From positions 1-26,110 of the forward strand of contig CALCFG010000127.1 in assembly GCA_937900565.1 (NCBI GenBank): a DNA stretch of 26,110 nucleotides. Direction: 5' to 3'. The translations under genes and the position numbers were made by a program. How positions within the stretch are numbered: position 1 is the first letter of the stretch; every line of letters begins with the position of its first letter. Source of the DNA: an uncultured Erysipelotrichaceae bacterium. Lineage in GTDB: Bacteria; Bacillota_I; Bacilli_A; Erysipelotrichales; Erysipelotrichaceae. Of this stretch, positions 5,680 to 14,157 are shown in pieces. The notes below the pieces were generated by a model that was not told the DNA's origin, did not search any database, and saw only the letters and a program-made list of their open reading frames with translations.

Positions 5680-6127
5680 TCAAATAATAAGAGCTTACCA
5701 ACAGTTTGAACCACACGAGTTATCACCGTTTCAAGTCCATTTATTGCAACAGATTCAATCCAATGACAATGTTATCGAAGTGTTTTTAACGATCATTCAA
5801 TTATTAAAAAATGACATGTATGGACGTTATGTGCTATTAAGCAATACATTGCATTATGAATTGGATATTAAGTTAAAAACAAAAACCAATTATAGTTTTC
5901 AAGCTAATAGTGGATTACCCTACCGCTTGGAGACGCAAAAAATCGATGATATTCGTTATCGTATTGAACCATTGGTAATGTATGTAAATGCAATCTTTGC
6001 AAAATTAACACCCTTGCAACAATGTCAATTCTATTCCATTTATATTAAGCATTTATCCATTGAGGATAGTGGTTATTTAAAGCGTTCATTAAATAAAGCA
6101 ATTAAAAATGTAATTATGCGTTATTAA
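5672..6127 (+). CDS. Unrecognised protein (151 aa) coupled to the 75-aa gene
   Basis: The 151-residue protein starts with ATG 8 nt inside the preceding gene, with AAAGGGGAA as ribosome site. It is alpha-helical and soluble, with Gln- and Leu-rich helices at 10-50 and 95-150. The C-terminus (LTPLQQCQFYSIYIKHLSIE, then SLNKAIKNVIMRY) has the rhythm of a sigma region-4/ArpU-like helical domain, but no decisive motif. It is followed by a terminator, so these two genes form a complete small operon next to the prophage border. Whether they are chromosomal or a remnant of an older element cannot be told from sequence alone. Confidence 0.55.
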   Translation: MFNQIIRAYQQFEPHELSPFQVHLLQQIQSNDNVIEVFLTIIQLLKNDMYGRYVLLSNTLHYELDIKLKTKTNYSFQANSGLPYRLETQKIDDIRYRIEPLVMYVNAIFAKLTPLQQCQFYSIYIKHLSIEDSGYLKRSLNKAIKNVIMRY

Positions 6128-6133
6128 CAAATT

Positions 6134-6162
6134 AAGGTGGTTTTCCAAAAGAAAACCACCTT
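6134..6162. terminator. Bidirectional terminator between convergent genes
   Basis: AAGGTGGTTTTC (6134-6145) pairs perfectly with GAAAACCACCTT (6151-6162) around loop CAAAA. It serves the 151-aa gene from the left and the aminopeptidase from the right. Confidence 0.8.
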
Positions 6163-6166
6163 ATCA

Positions 6167-7558
6167 TTAACGCATATCTTCTAAGAAGACTTTATATGCC
6201 CGATATGTTTCAAAAACATCTGCTTTTGATACTACTTCATATGGAGCATGCATATTTTGCACTGCTACCCCGGCATCAATAACTTCCATATTGTATTGTG
6301 CACAGATATAAGCAATGGTTCCGCCTCCACCGACATCAACAGCACCTAATTCACTGGTTTGATAGCCAATCTCTTTACTATCCATTACATTACGTAATTG
6401 CGCAATATATTCTCCATTGGCATCATTGCAACCACCTTTACCACGGGAACCTGTATATTTATTAAATACGATACCATGTCCTAAGAAACACGTATTAAAC
6501 ATATCATTAACCGCTGCATAGTTTGGATCAAATGCAGCCGATACATCAGAACTTAACATTTTACTGTTTGCCAATACATGACGAACTGCTAAGAAATTAT
6601 CTTTACCCATTAATGCGCAGATTTCAGCCACTTGATTTTCAAAAGCCAAAGAATGCATACCCGTTGCACCAATAGAACCTACTTCTTCTTTATCCACTAA
6701 GCAAGCACAATAAGTGCGTGTTCCAGGTTGAACATCCAATAAAGCGCGTAAACTTGTATACGCACATACTTTATCATCATGACCATAGCCAATGACCATG
6801 CTACGATCCAAGCCATAATCTCTCGCCTTACCATTAGGGACAATTTCTAATTCTGCGGAAATGAAATCATCTTCTTCAATGCCATACTTATCTTTAAGTA
6901 TATTTAAAATTGCTTTCTTTGTCGCTTCCTTTTCATCCTTTTCACAATCTTTGCATGGCATTGAACCTAACATTAAGTTTAAGTCTTCGCCACGGATAAC
7001 TTCTGCGGCTGTCTTTTTCATTTGTTCGCCAGCTAAATGAATCAATAAATCAGAAATACCCAATACTGGATCATTTTCATCGTCCCCAACGCTAACTTCA
7101 ACTACAGTGCCATCTTTTTTACAAACGACACCTTTTAGCGTTAATGGAATAGCAACCCATTGGTATTTTTTAATTCCACCATAATAATGACTCTTTAATA
7201 GACATAATTCATGATCTTCATACAACGGACGTTGCTTTACATCAATACGTGGTGAATCAATATGGGCACCTAAAATATTCATTCCTCTTTCAATATCTTC
7301 GCTACCAATCACAAAGCAATTGATCATTTTACCTTTGTTATTCGCATACACTTTATCCCCTGCTTTTAATGGGGTTTGATTGGCAATGCAATCATTTAAG
7401 TCTTTAAATCCTGCTTCTTTTAACAAAGCAATGGACCCTTTAACAAATTCTCTTTCAGTTTTATTATCACTAATAAATGTTTTATAGTCTTCATTAAATG
7501 CCATGCAGGCATCAATGGTTACTTGGTCATACTTTAACCATAAGTTTTTTGTTTCCAT
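6167..7558 (-). CDS. M18-family zinc aminopeptidase
   Basis: The 463-residue cytosolic metalloaminopeptidase removes N-terminal residues from peptides and belongs with the bacterial aspartyl-aminopeptidase relatives. All M18 metal and catalytic residues are visible: GAHIDSPR with His99, GYGHDD with the bridging Asp (261/262), DKEEVGS with catalytic Glu and ligand Glu (291/292), SSDVSAAFDPNY with Asp338, and QNMHAPYEV with His437. The length is as expected for the family. The ATG has an AAGGAGG site 7 nt upstream and an extended -10 (TGCTAAAAT) further up. It is a single-gene unit between two terminator/promoter regions. Exact substrate preference cannot be read from the sequence. Confidence 0.93.
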   Translation of the reverse strand: METKNLWLKYDQVTIDACMAFNEDYKTFISDNKTEREFVKGSIALLKEAGFKDLNDCIANQTPLKAGDKVYANNKGKMINCFVIGSEDIERGMNILGAHIDSPRIDVKQRPLYEDHELCLLKSHYYGGIKKYQWVAIPLTLKGVVCKKDGTVVEVSVGDDENDPVLGISDLLIHLAGEQMKKTAAEVIRGEDLNLMLGSMPCKDCEKDEKEATKKAILNILKDKYGIEEDDFISAELEIVPNGKARDYGLDRSMVIGYGHDDKVCAYTSLRALLDVQPGTRTYCACLVDKEEVGSIGATGMHSLAFENQVAEICALMGKDNFLAVRHVLANSKMLSSDVSAAFDPNYAAVNDMFNTCFLGHGIVFNKYTGSRGKGGCNDANGEYIAQLRNVMDSKEIGYQTSELGAVDVGGGGTIAYICAQYNMEVIDAGVAVQNMHAPYEVVSKADVFETYRAYKVFLEDMR

Positions 7559-7584
7559 GATTTTTCCTCCTTAACTAATTATCT

Positions 7585-7593
7585 ATTTTAGCA
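7585..7593 (-). promoter_or_regulatory. Extended -10 promoter of the M18 aminopeptidase
   Basis: Minus strand TGC-TAAAAT (7593-7585). There is no convincing -35, as is usual for extended -10 promoters. Confidence 0.45.
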
Positions 7594-7626
7594 TTATTTT
7601 AAAAGTATGAGTTGAGTTAGAAAGCA

Positions 7627-7653
7627 TTGATGAAAATTGTTTCATGCTATAAT
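7627..7653 (+). promoter_or_regulatory. Promoter of the ABC exporter unit
   Basis: A perfect extended -10 TGC-TATAAT (TATAAT at 7648-7653) with a possible -35 TTGATG at 7627-7632 and a short 15-bp spacer. The ribosome site AAGGGGGAT precedes the ATG at 7684. Confidence 0.6.
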
Positions 7654-7683
7654 TATTTCCGTTTAAAAAGGGGGATTTCCTAA

Positions 7684-9432
7684 ATGAATGCGAAATGGAA
7701 AAAGTTCTTTTCTTATTATAAACCATATAAAAAAGCCTTGTTTCTAGATTTATTGGCAGCCACCATTATGGCAGCTATTTCATTAGTATTACCATTAATC
7801 ATTCGCTTTATTGTTAATGATTATTTACCATCGAATCCAAGTAATTATTCCTTACTGATTATACTTGCTTTTGTTTTAATTGGTTTATTACTTATTGAAA
7901 TGGCTTGTAACTATTATGTGATTTGGAAAGGCCATTCCATGGCCGTATCCATGGAAGTGGATATTCGCCAAGAATTATTCAATCATTACCAAAAGTTATC
8001 CTTTAGTTTTTATGATAGCGCAAAAGTTGGAACATTAATGTCCCGTTCAACATCAGATTTATTTCAATTGGTAGAGTTATATCACCATGGCCCTGAAGAT
8101 GTAATCATATCGGCGGTTAAATTTATTGGTGCTTTCGTTATCTTAATTACAATTAATGTCCCATTAACGTTACTCGTCTTTACTGTTTTACCATTAATGA
8201 TTCTTTTTGCCAAAAAAACACAAAAGAAAATGAGTGAAGCATATTTAAATACTAAAAAAGAAGTAGGTAAACTCAATGCAGCATTGGAAGATAATTTGAA
8301 TGGGCAACGTGTCGTTAAATCATTTGCCAACGAAGCCATTGAATCTTCACGCTTTGCCAATATCAATGCTGCTTACCGTCAAGCAAAACATAATTCTTAT
8401 TATTATATGGCGATTTATAACACAGGGATGAATGCCATGGTAACTTTGATTACCATCATTGCTGCCATAGGTGGTGCGTTCTTAATTGCTTACAACCAAT
8501 TAAGCGTGGCCGATTTACTAACATTTACTTTATATATTGCCAATTTTACCGATCCAATTAAAAAAATCATTAACTTTGCTGAAAATTATCAAGACGGAAT
8601 GAGTGGTTTTACACGCTTTTATGAAATCATTAACTTACAACCCGATGTTAATGAAGTGGATCATCCAATTGAATTAAGTAATATTAAAGGGAATGTCAAA
8701 TATAATCACGTAAGCTTTGCATATGAAAATTGTCCCTATTTATTTAATGATTTAAATTTATCCATTCCTGCAGGAGAATCCATTGCGTTAGTTGGAAGCA
8801 GTGGTGTTGGTAAAACTAGTTTATGCGCCTTATTACCACGCTTTTATAATATTAATTCCGGTAGCATAACCATTGATGGCATTGATATTAGTCAATGTTC
8901 ATTAAAATCATTACGGGATAATATCGGTATTGTTCAACAAGATATTTATTTATTCAACGGTACCATTTTAGATAATATTGCCTATGGTAAACCCACTGCA
9001 AGCCAAGAAGAAATCGTTGCAGCAGCCAAAGCGGCCAATGCCCATGAATTTATCATGAGTTTAGAAAAAGGTTACGCGACCGACATCGGTTCCCATGGCG
9101 TTAAATTATCCGGCGGTCAAAAACAGCGCATTGCTATTGCCCGAGTTTTCTTAAAAGACCCACGAATCTTAATCTTTGACGAAGCAACAAGTGCGTTAGA
9201 TAACGAAAGTGAACATTATGTTCAAAAAAGTTTAAATCAATTAGCTAAAAATAGAACAACAATCGTCATCGCACATCGTTTAAGTACAATTGCAAATTCA
9301 AAAAGAATCATTGTATTAGATGAACATGGCATTGCCGAACAAGGCAATCACCAACAATTAATGGAAAAGAAAGGAATTTACTATAATCTAGTTAACATAC
9401 AATATGAAACACTCAAACCATCCATCAAGTGA
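7684..9432 (+). CDS. ABC exporter, fused membrane and ATPase half-transporter
   Basis: The protein has 582 residues. Residues 1-310 hold the type I exporter membrane domain with six hydrophobic spans (about 18-42, 55-80, 138-156, 160-176, 245-270, 275-295). Residues 335-570 are the nucleotide-binding domain: Walker A GSSGVGKTS (371-379), Q-loop at VQQD (417-420), signature LSGGQ (475-479), Walker B ILIFDE (495-500) and H-loop His531. All catalytic residues are present. Such half-transporters dimerise to export lipids, peptides or drugs; the homodimer is likely because no second exporter gene follows. It overlaps the downstream YoaK-family gene by 29 nt. The substrate is unknown. Confidence 0.92.
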   Translation: MNAKWKKFFSYYKPYKKALFLDLLAATIMAAISLVLPLIIRFIVNDYLPSNPSNYSLLIILAFVLIGLLLIEMACNYYVIWKGHSMAVSMEVDIRQELFNHYQKLSFSFYDSAKVGTLMSRSTSDLFQLVELYHHGPEDVIISAVKFIGAFVILITINVPLTLLVFTVLPLMILFAKKTQKKMSEAYLNTKKEVGKLNAALEDNLNGQRVVKSFANEAIESSRFANINAAYRQAKHNSYYYMAIYNTGMNAMVTLITIIAAIGGAFLIAYNQLSVADLLTFTLYIANFTDPIKKIINFAENYQDGMSGFTRFYEIINLQPDVNEVDHPIELSNIKGNVKYNHVSFAYENCPYLFNDLNLSIPAGESIALVGSSGVGKTSLCALLPRFYNINSGSITIDGIDISQCSLKSLRDNIGIVQQDIYLFNGTILDNIAYGKPTASQEEIVAAAKAANAHEFIMSLEKGYATDIGSHGVKLSGGQKQRIAIARVFLKDPRILIFDEATSALDNESEHYVQKSLNQLAKNRTTIVIAHRLSTIANSKRIIVLDEHGIAEQGNHQQLMEKKGIYYNLVNIQYETLKPSIK

Positions 9433-10069
9433 ATCTTTACCCATTGCTCTCATTATCTTTTTTATTGCTGGTTATCAAAATGCTTATACCTATGTAGTTA
9501 GGGGGAACGTTTTTGCTAATTTACAAACAGGAAATATGATCTTAGTGAGTTTTCATATCGCTCATGGTGACTTCACCATTGTGGGGCGATATCTTATTCC
9601 TTTATTATTCTTTTGTATTGGATGTGCCATTGCTTCTTATATTCGTCTTAAGAATGTAAATCTTGCTAGAAAATATTGGCATTGGCAATGCAATGCCTTA
9701 TTAATCCAATTAATCATTTTTACTTTGGTAGGTTTTATTGATCAACAATATAACATTGTTGCCAATGCTTTAATTACAATGAATGCTGCGTTTATTTTAG
9801 TTACCTTCGATAAGTTTAAAGGTATTACACTACCTTCAACCATGATGATTGGAAATTTAAAAAATAGTGTTCAAGATATTGTAGCTTACGCTTTAGATCA
9901 CGACAAAACTCATATTCACCACTTTTGTGTCGTCTTTGGCTTATTGAACACCTTTATTCTCGGATGCCTTGTGGAATCTTATATAGCACAAATATGCCAT
10001 GATGCAAGTATTTGGGGTGCGTTACCATTAACTTTACTTGCCATATTAATTATTAAAAAATATAAATAG
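9404..10069 (+). CDS. YoaK/DUF1275-family membrane protein
   Basis: The 221-residue protein has about six hydrophobic segments. It carries the family signature near residues 20-50: AGYQNAYTY followed by FANLQTGNMILVS, with a related MMIGNLKNS repeat at 147-155. The family is widespread in bacteria and has been linked only loosely to transport, so no substrate is claimed. The ATG lies 29 nt inside the ABC exporter gene and lacks a strong ribosome site, which suggests translational coupling and a linked role in envelope transport. No alternative in-frame start is available. A terminator follows directly. Confidence 0.85.
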   Translation: MKHSNHPSSESLPIALIIFFIAGYQNAYTYVVRGNVFANLQTGNMILVSFHIAHGDFTIVGRYLIPLLFFCIGCAIASYIRLKNVNLARKYWHWQCNALLIQLIIFTLVGFIDQQYNIVANALITMNAAFILVTFDKFKGITLPSTMMIGNLKNSVQDIVAYALDHDKTHIHHFCVVFGLLNTFILGCLVESYIAQICHDASIWGALPLTLLAILIIKKYK

Positions 10070-10078
10070 ACAATCCAA

Positions 10079-10118
10079 CCTTAATCCTTACCAAGCTTAT
10101 AAGGATTAAGGTTTTTAT
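10079..10118 (+). terminator. Terminator of the exporter operon
   Basis: CCTTAATCCTTA (10079-10090) pairs perfectly with TAAGGATTAAGG (10100-10111) around a 9-nt loop, followed by TTTTTATT. Confidence 0.8.
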
Positions 10119-10128
10119 TAAAAAAAGA

Positions 10129-10157
10129 TTGATTAATTCGTTAAAGTTGTGTAATAT
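10129..10157 (+). promoter_or_regulatory. Promoter of the tRNA-Glu/tRNA-Trp unit
   Basis: -35 TTGATT (10129-10134) and -10 TAATAT (10152-10157) with a 17-bp spacer, 17 bp before tRNA-Glu. Confidence 0.7.
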
Positions 10158-10174
10158 TAAAAAGCTTTATTAAC

Positions 10175-10250
10175 GGCTTGTTGGTGAAGCGGTTAACACA
10201 TTGCCCTCTCAAGGCAACATTCACGGGTTCAAACCCCGTACAAGTCACCA
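10175..10250 (+). tRNA. tRNA-Glu (anticodon CTC)
   Basis: A 76-nt cloverleaf: acceptor GGCTTGT/ACAAGTC, D arm GTG/CAC, anticodon stem TTGCC/GGCAA with loop CTCTCAA, T arm ACGGG/CCCGT, encoded CCA. The overall sequence is clearly of the Glu type. The CTC anticodon reads GAG only and is less common than TTC in AT-rich Bacillota. Confidence 0.92.
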
Positions 10251-10258
10251 TTATTTAT

Positions 10259-10332
10259 AGGGGCATCGTACAATGGTAGTACATCGGTCTCCAAAACCGC
10301 TGATGGGAGTTCGATTCTCTCTGCCCCTGCCA
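10259..10332 (+). tRNA. tRNA-Trp (anticodon CCA)
   Basis: A 74-nt cloverleaf: acceptor AGGGGCA/TGCCCCT, discriminator G, encoded CCA. D arm GTAC/GTAC, anticodon stem CGGT/ACCG with loop CTCCAAA, T arm GGGAG/CTCTC with one G-T pair. It lies 8 nt after tRNA-Glu and is co-transcribed. Confidence 0.93.
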
Positions 10333-10342
10333 ATTAAAACTT

Positions 10343-10369
10343 AACGATTCAGACTGAATCGTTTTTTAT
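10343..10369 (+). terminator. Terminator of the tRNA unit
   Basis: AACGATTCAG (10343-10352) and CTGAATCGTT (10354-10363) form a long stem, followed by TTTTTATT. Confidence 0.8.
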
Positions 10370-10422
10370 TATATTAAAATCAATGTTTCACATTTAAAAA
10401 ACACTATTCCTTTTTTAAGAAA

Positions 10423-10431
10423 TGGTAAAAT
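10423..10431 (+). promoter_or_regulatory. Extended -10 directly before a start codon (leaderless promoter)
   Basis: TGG-TAAAAT at 10423-10431 is followed 6 nt later by the ATG at 10438. Transcription would begin at or next to the A of the start codon, and no ribosome site exists between them. The same arrangement occurs before the lipoprotein gene at 23473. Confidence 0.5.
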
Positions 10432-10437
10432 ATAATC

Positions 10438-11358
10438 ATGAATATTATTCAATGCTCATTACAATCCAATTTTGATCAACAACCATTAATTGGAACCTAT
10501 TATCAAGCCGATAAACCACAAGCCATGCTTGTCATGGTTCATGGAATGTGTGAACACCGATTACGTTATCATGATTTTCAAACATATCTCGCGAATCATG
10601 AAATATCAAGTTTGATGTTTGATACACGAGGCCATGGTCAAAGTGTTCAAAGTAACGATGAACTTGGTTTCTTTAATGATTGTCATGGGGATGCCTTAAT
10701 TAATGATTTGGATCAAATCATTAATTATGCATACACCCTTGTTGACAATCAACCTGTAATTCTATTTGGTCATTCCATGGGTAGTCTAATAGTTCGTACC
10801 TATTTTAAAAAGTATGGCTATAAGGTAAAAGGATTGATTGTTGCTGGTTCACCCAGTGAAAATCCATTGGTTGATGTTGCATTAACTGTGTCAAAAACAT
10901 TACAACACATTCATGGCACTATGCATCGTTCATCCTTTATGCAAAAAATGGTTTTTGGTACTTATGCCAAACAATTCACCAATACATTCAGTGACAGCGC
11001 ATGGTTATCAAGGGATCAGGAAATTGTCAAACAATATGATGATGATCCATTATGTGGATTTATCTTTACGTTAAATGGATTTGATAATTTATTTCACCTT
11101 TTAAAACGCACTTACCATGATCCATTGGATCCTCTCGTTCACTTAAACACCCCTATTTTATATTTAGCTGGAAGTAAGGATCCGGTTATTGTAAATGTAA
11201 ATAAATGGCATCAAGCCATTGATCATATGCGCAAACTTGGCTTTAAACAAATCCAAGCCAAATGTTATGATAACGCACGCCATGAATTACTTAACGAAAC
11301 CAACAAAAATAACGTATATGAAGACATCTTGCAGTTTCTTAAACGTATCATAAAATAA
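10438..11358 (+). CDS. Alpha/beta hydrolase, monoacylglycerol lipase/S33-like
   Basis: The 306-residue serine hydrolase has its catalytic triad visible: nucleophile Ser113 in GHSMG, Asp248 in GSKDPV, His282 in NARHELLNE. The oxyanion region VHGMCEHRLRYHDF (34-47) and the FDTRGHGQS turn (61-69) are typical of the Hydrolase_4 (lysophospholipase/monoacylglycerol lipase) group. There is no signal peptide, so it acts in the cytosol, probably on lipid esters. The start at 10438 is the only ATG that keeps the first beta strands, and a stop at 10426-10428 excludes an upstream start. It opens a six-gene operon ending with gatD. Exact substrate is unknown. Confidence 0.88.
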   Translation: MNIIQCSLQSNFDQQPLIGTYYQADKPQAMLVMVHGMCEHRLRYHDFQTYLANHEISSLMFDTRGHGQSVQSNDELGFFNDCHGDALINDLDQIINYAYTLVDNQPVILFGHSMGSLIVRTYFKKYGYKVKGLIVAGSPSENPLVDVALTVSKTLQHIHGTMHRSSFMQKMVFGTYAKQFTNTFSDSAWLSRDQEIVKQYDDDPLCGFIFTLNGFDNLFHLLKRTYHDPLDPLVHLNTPILYLAGSKDPVIVNVNKWHQAIDHMRKLGFKQIQAKCYDNARHELLNETNKNNVYEDILQFLKRIIK

Positions 11359-11371
11359 GAAAGGATTTTAT

Positions 11372-12316
11372 ATGACAAGACATCGTAAAAAAGGAATATC
11401 CATTCCATTGACAGTATTCATTAGCTTACTCTTACTGCTCTTAGGAGGAGCTGGCAGCTATACTCTTTACATTAAAGCATTAGTTACTTCACCCTATCAA
11501 GCCATTAATCAACACCATTTAGAAACCATGGATGGAATTAATTTAACCATTGCCTCCTTATTTGCTTCACCAAGTGATTCTAATGATGTTCAGTTAAATG
11601 AAACACAACAACCTACAGTAAAAGAAGATATTGAAGTCGTTCATGTATCTGGTGAAACTTACCAAGGAAAAATGATGATTGTTCATGATCCTAAATTGGT
11701 AACCATTGCTGTTAACCCTACCCTGGATAGCTATGGTGAAGGATTAACTTTACAACAATACATTGAATTGGAAGATGGAATTGCGGGAACCAATGCTGGT
11801 GGATTTGAAGATGCTGGCGGGCACGGCAATGGTGGACAAGCCTGGGGTATTGTCATTAAAGATGGTGAGTTAATTTCCGGCAATCTTAATGACTATACAA
11901 CCGTTATCGGAATGAATGAAAATCATGATTTAATTTGTCAAGATATGAGTGCCCAACAGGCTTTGGATTGGGGAATTCAAGAAGGTATTACTTTTGGTCC
12001 AGTACTTGTGAATGAATATGCAGATGCATTTACACGTGGGGGACAAGCCCAATTAAATCCACGTACAGTTATTGGCCAACGTTATGATGGGGCTTATTTA
12101 TTATTTGTTGCCGAAGGAAGACAACCTTATTCTTTCGGCACAACCTATCAAAATTTAGTGGAAGTCATGTTATCATTTGGTGCACGTACTGCAGCGTGTT
12201 TGGATGGTGGCAATTCATCTTTGATGATTTATGAAAACCAAGAAATAGCAGCACCAGTTGCTATTTGGGGATCACGTAATTTACCTACTGCAATTGTGGT
12301 AAAGAAAGGAGCATAA
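11372..12316 (+). CDS. Membrane-anchored phosphodiester glycosidase (NAGPA-like)
   Basis: The 314-residue protein has a basic N-terminus and one membrane span (about 11-33), placing the domain outside the cell. Residues 130-312 match the phosphodiester glycosidase domain found in NAGPA and many exopolysaccharide-linked proteins: GTNAGGFEDAGGHGNGGQAW (138-157), the central NPRTVIGQ...GAYLLFVAEGRQ, and the LDGGNSSLM signature near 276-284. Members cleave sugar-1-phosphodiester bonds, so a role on phosphorylated cell-wall glycans such as teichoic acids is plausible but inferred. The ribosome site is AGAAAGGA. It lies 13 nt after the hydrolase gene and 1 nt before the next gene. Confidence 0.85.
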   Translation: MTRHRKKGISIPLTVFISLLLLLLGGAGSYTLYIKALVTSPYQAINQHHLETMDGINLTIASLFASPSDSNDVQLNETQQPTVKEDIEVVHVSGETYQGKMMIVHDPKLVTIAVNPTLDSYGEGLTLQQYIELEDGIAGTNAGGFEDAGGHGNGGQAWGIVIKDGELISGNLNDYTTVIGMNENHDLICQDMSAQQALDWGIQEGITFGPVLVNEYADAFTRGGQAQLNPRTVIGQRYDGAYLLFVAEGRQPYSFGTTYQNLVEVMLSFGARTAACLDGGNSSLMIYENQEIAAPVAIWGSRNLPTAIVVKKGA

Positions 12317-12317
12317 A

Positions 12318-13382
12318 ATGGCAAAAAGATTTACACCAGCTTTAGCTTATTCTCTAATGGGCATTAGTGCCGTTGTTGGCGTTGGCTTATGCTTTATTGC
12401 TCCCACTCTTGCCAATCAATCCAATAACAAAATAATTCAAACATTACCCCAAAGTGGTGCAGATAATTACATTCAAGCTATTCAAAAACATGACTATGCA
12501 TCCATTTATGAACAAATTAATGCTTATTCACCTACTTTAAATAGTTTGGATGGATTATCCCAAAAATTAGCTTCCGTTTATGATGGTGTTAATGTAAATG
12601 ATTTAACAGCAGTCGAGTCCAGTGAAGATAATAAAATGCATATCGTAGCGGACAACACCATTATTCATGATGTCAATTTAGTGAAAGTAGATAATCATTA
12701 CATTGCATTACCGATTCTTAATGAAGATTCCGAATATATCCTTGAAATTAAATCCGGTTCTCAATTAAATGTAAACGGCTTCGATGTCAGTGATGATTTT
12801 AAAACAAGCACAAAAAGTATTCCAACGATAATGGATGGCATTGATGCTAAAAATTATACTGATATTGCCAATGTTGACCAATATACATTGACCAACCTTT
12901 ATTCGTTGGATTCCATTGAAGTGGATGGTCAAGCGTGTGAACTCGTTCAAGATGTTGTATCTAAAACGTATTATTGCGGTGAAACAATGAAAGATAGCAG
13001 CTTAAATGATTGGGTATTCCAAGCAGCAAAAGCAATCGCCGCTTATCCCGCTCAAGAAGGCAGCGTAGGTTCCGTAAGTAATTTCGCATTAACAGATAGT
13101 GACTTCTACAAAGCTTACCGAACAATGGAAAATACATGGTTTACAGCCCATAACTCAGCAACTTTTAGCAATGAAACCATTGTACATTGCATTGATATTG
13201 GTAATGATAATATCTTAGTTCAAATGGCTATGGATTATCTTGTATCCGCTTCTTCCGGAAGTAAAAATTATCATATAGGTTTTCAAATGGCCTTATACCC
13301 AATTAATAATGGATACAAAATTGCTGGGTTTGGCGTTGATAGTAATTTAAATGAAGCATACAAAGGAGTAAGTTATGATTGA
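12318..13382 (+). CDS. Membrane-anchored extracytoplasmic protein, possibly NTF2-like
   Basis: The 354-residue protein has an N-terminal hydrophobic segment (about 8-32, ending in TLAN) that acts as a signal anchor. The rest is an extracytoplasmic domain with two similar-looking parts: ADNYIQAIQKHDYASIYEQI (46-65) is the usual first helix of an NTF2-like fold, and residues 260-350 end in the NNGYKIAGFGVDS strand pattern of such folds. I do not recognise a named family; TcaA-like proteins are a possible distant match. A Cys pair around 208 and 220 could form a disulfide. It starts 1 nt after the glycosidase gene, with an AAAGGAGC site, and overlaps udp by 8 nt, suggesting an envelope role. Confidence 0.7.
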   Translation: MAKRFTPALAYSLMGISAVVGVGLCFIAPTLANQSNNKIIQTLPQSGADNYIQAIQKHDYASIYEQINAYSPTLNSLDGLSQKLASVYDGVNVNDLTAVESSEDNKMHIVADNTIIHDVNLVKVDNHYIALPILNEDSEYILEIKSGSQLNVNGFDVSDDFKTSTKSIPTIMDGIDAKNYTDIANVDQYTLTNLYSLDSIEVDGQACELVQDVVSKTYYCGETMKDSSLNDWVFQAAKAIAAYPAQEGSVGSVSNFALTDSDFYKAYRTMENTWFTAHNSATFSNETIVHCIDIGNDNILVQMAMDYLVSASSGSKNYHIGFQMALYPINNGYKIAGFGVDSNLNEAYKGVSYD

Positions 13383-14157
13383 TTATAGTGAAGGTAGTGG
13401 TAAACAATACCACATTGGAGTTGGTAAAGAAGATATTGGTCACTATGTTTTCCTACCAGGTGATCCAAAACGTGTGGCAAAAATTGCATCCTATTTTGAT
13501 GATGCTAAACTTGTTGGTGATTCGCGCGAATTCGTTACTTATACTGGTTATTTGAATGGTGTTAAAGTTTCATGTACTTCCACTGGAATTGGCGGTCCAA
13601 GTGCTTCCATTGCCATGGAAGAGTTGGTTGCGTGTGGTGCGCATACATTCATTCGTGTTGGAACATGTGGTGGAATGGATTTGGATGTTTGTGGTGGTGA
13701 TTTAGTCATTGCCCAAGGAGCCATCCGTTTTGAAGGAACAAGTAAAGAATACGTTCCAATTGAATACCCAGCCATTGCTGACATTCACGTAATTAATGCC
13801 TTAATGAATGCTGCTGAAAAATCCAAAACAAACTATCATGTTGGTGTTGTGCAATGCAAAGATGCATTCTACGGTCAACATCGCCCAGAAACATTACCTA
13901 ATAGTGTAGAATTACTCGCCAAATGGGATGCATGGGTAAAAGCAGGATGCAAAGCAAGTGAAATGGAGTCCGCTGCATTATTTATCGTTGCTTCCTATTT
14001 ACATGTACGGTGTGGTTCGATCTTTTTAGCTGTTGCCAACCAACAACGCGCATTGGCTGGACTAAGTAATGAACAACATCATGATGTAACGCCAGCTATT
14101 GAAGTTGCCATTGATGCAATGCGTCAATTAATAGAAAAGGATAAAAGCAATGCTTAA
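13375..14157 (+). CDS. udp: Uridine phosphorylase
   Basis: The 260-residue enzyme splits uridine with phosphate to uracil and ribose-1-phosphate in pyrimidine salvage. The NP-I family motifs are present: LPGDPKRV (27-34, phosphate binding), REFVTYTG, TGIGGPSASIAMEEL (70-84), IRVGTCGG (93-100) and the ribose-binding EMESAALF near 199-206. The DAFYGQHRPE segment near 162-171 corresponds to the uracil-recognition loop of E. coli Udp (FYPGQERYD), which favours uridine over purine nucleosides. Length matches the family. The ribosome site AAAGGAG lies in the preceding gene, and the gene overlaps murT by 8 nt. Purine nucleoside phosphorylase is the less likely alternative. Confidence 0.85.
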   Translation: MIDYSEGSGKQYHIGVGKEDIGHYVFLPGDPKRVAKIASYFDDAKLVGDSREFVTYTGYLNGVKVSCTSTGIGGPSASIAMEELVACGAHTFIRVGTCGGMDLDVCGGDLVIAQGAIRFEGTSKEYVPIEYPAIADIHVINALMNAAEKSKTNYHVGVVQCKDAFYGQHRPETLPNSVELLAKWDAWVKAGCKASEMESAALFIVASYLHVRCGSIFLAVANQQRALAGLSNEQHHDVTPAIEVAIDAMRQLIEKDKSNA

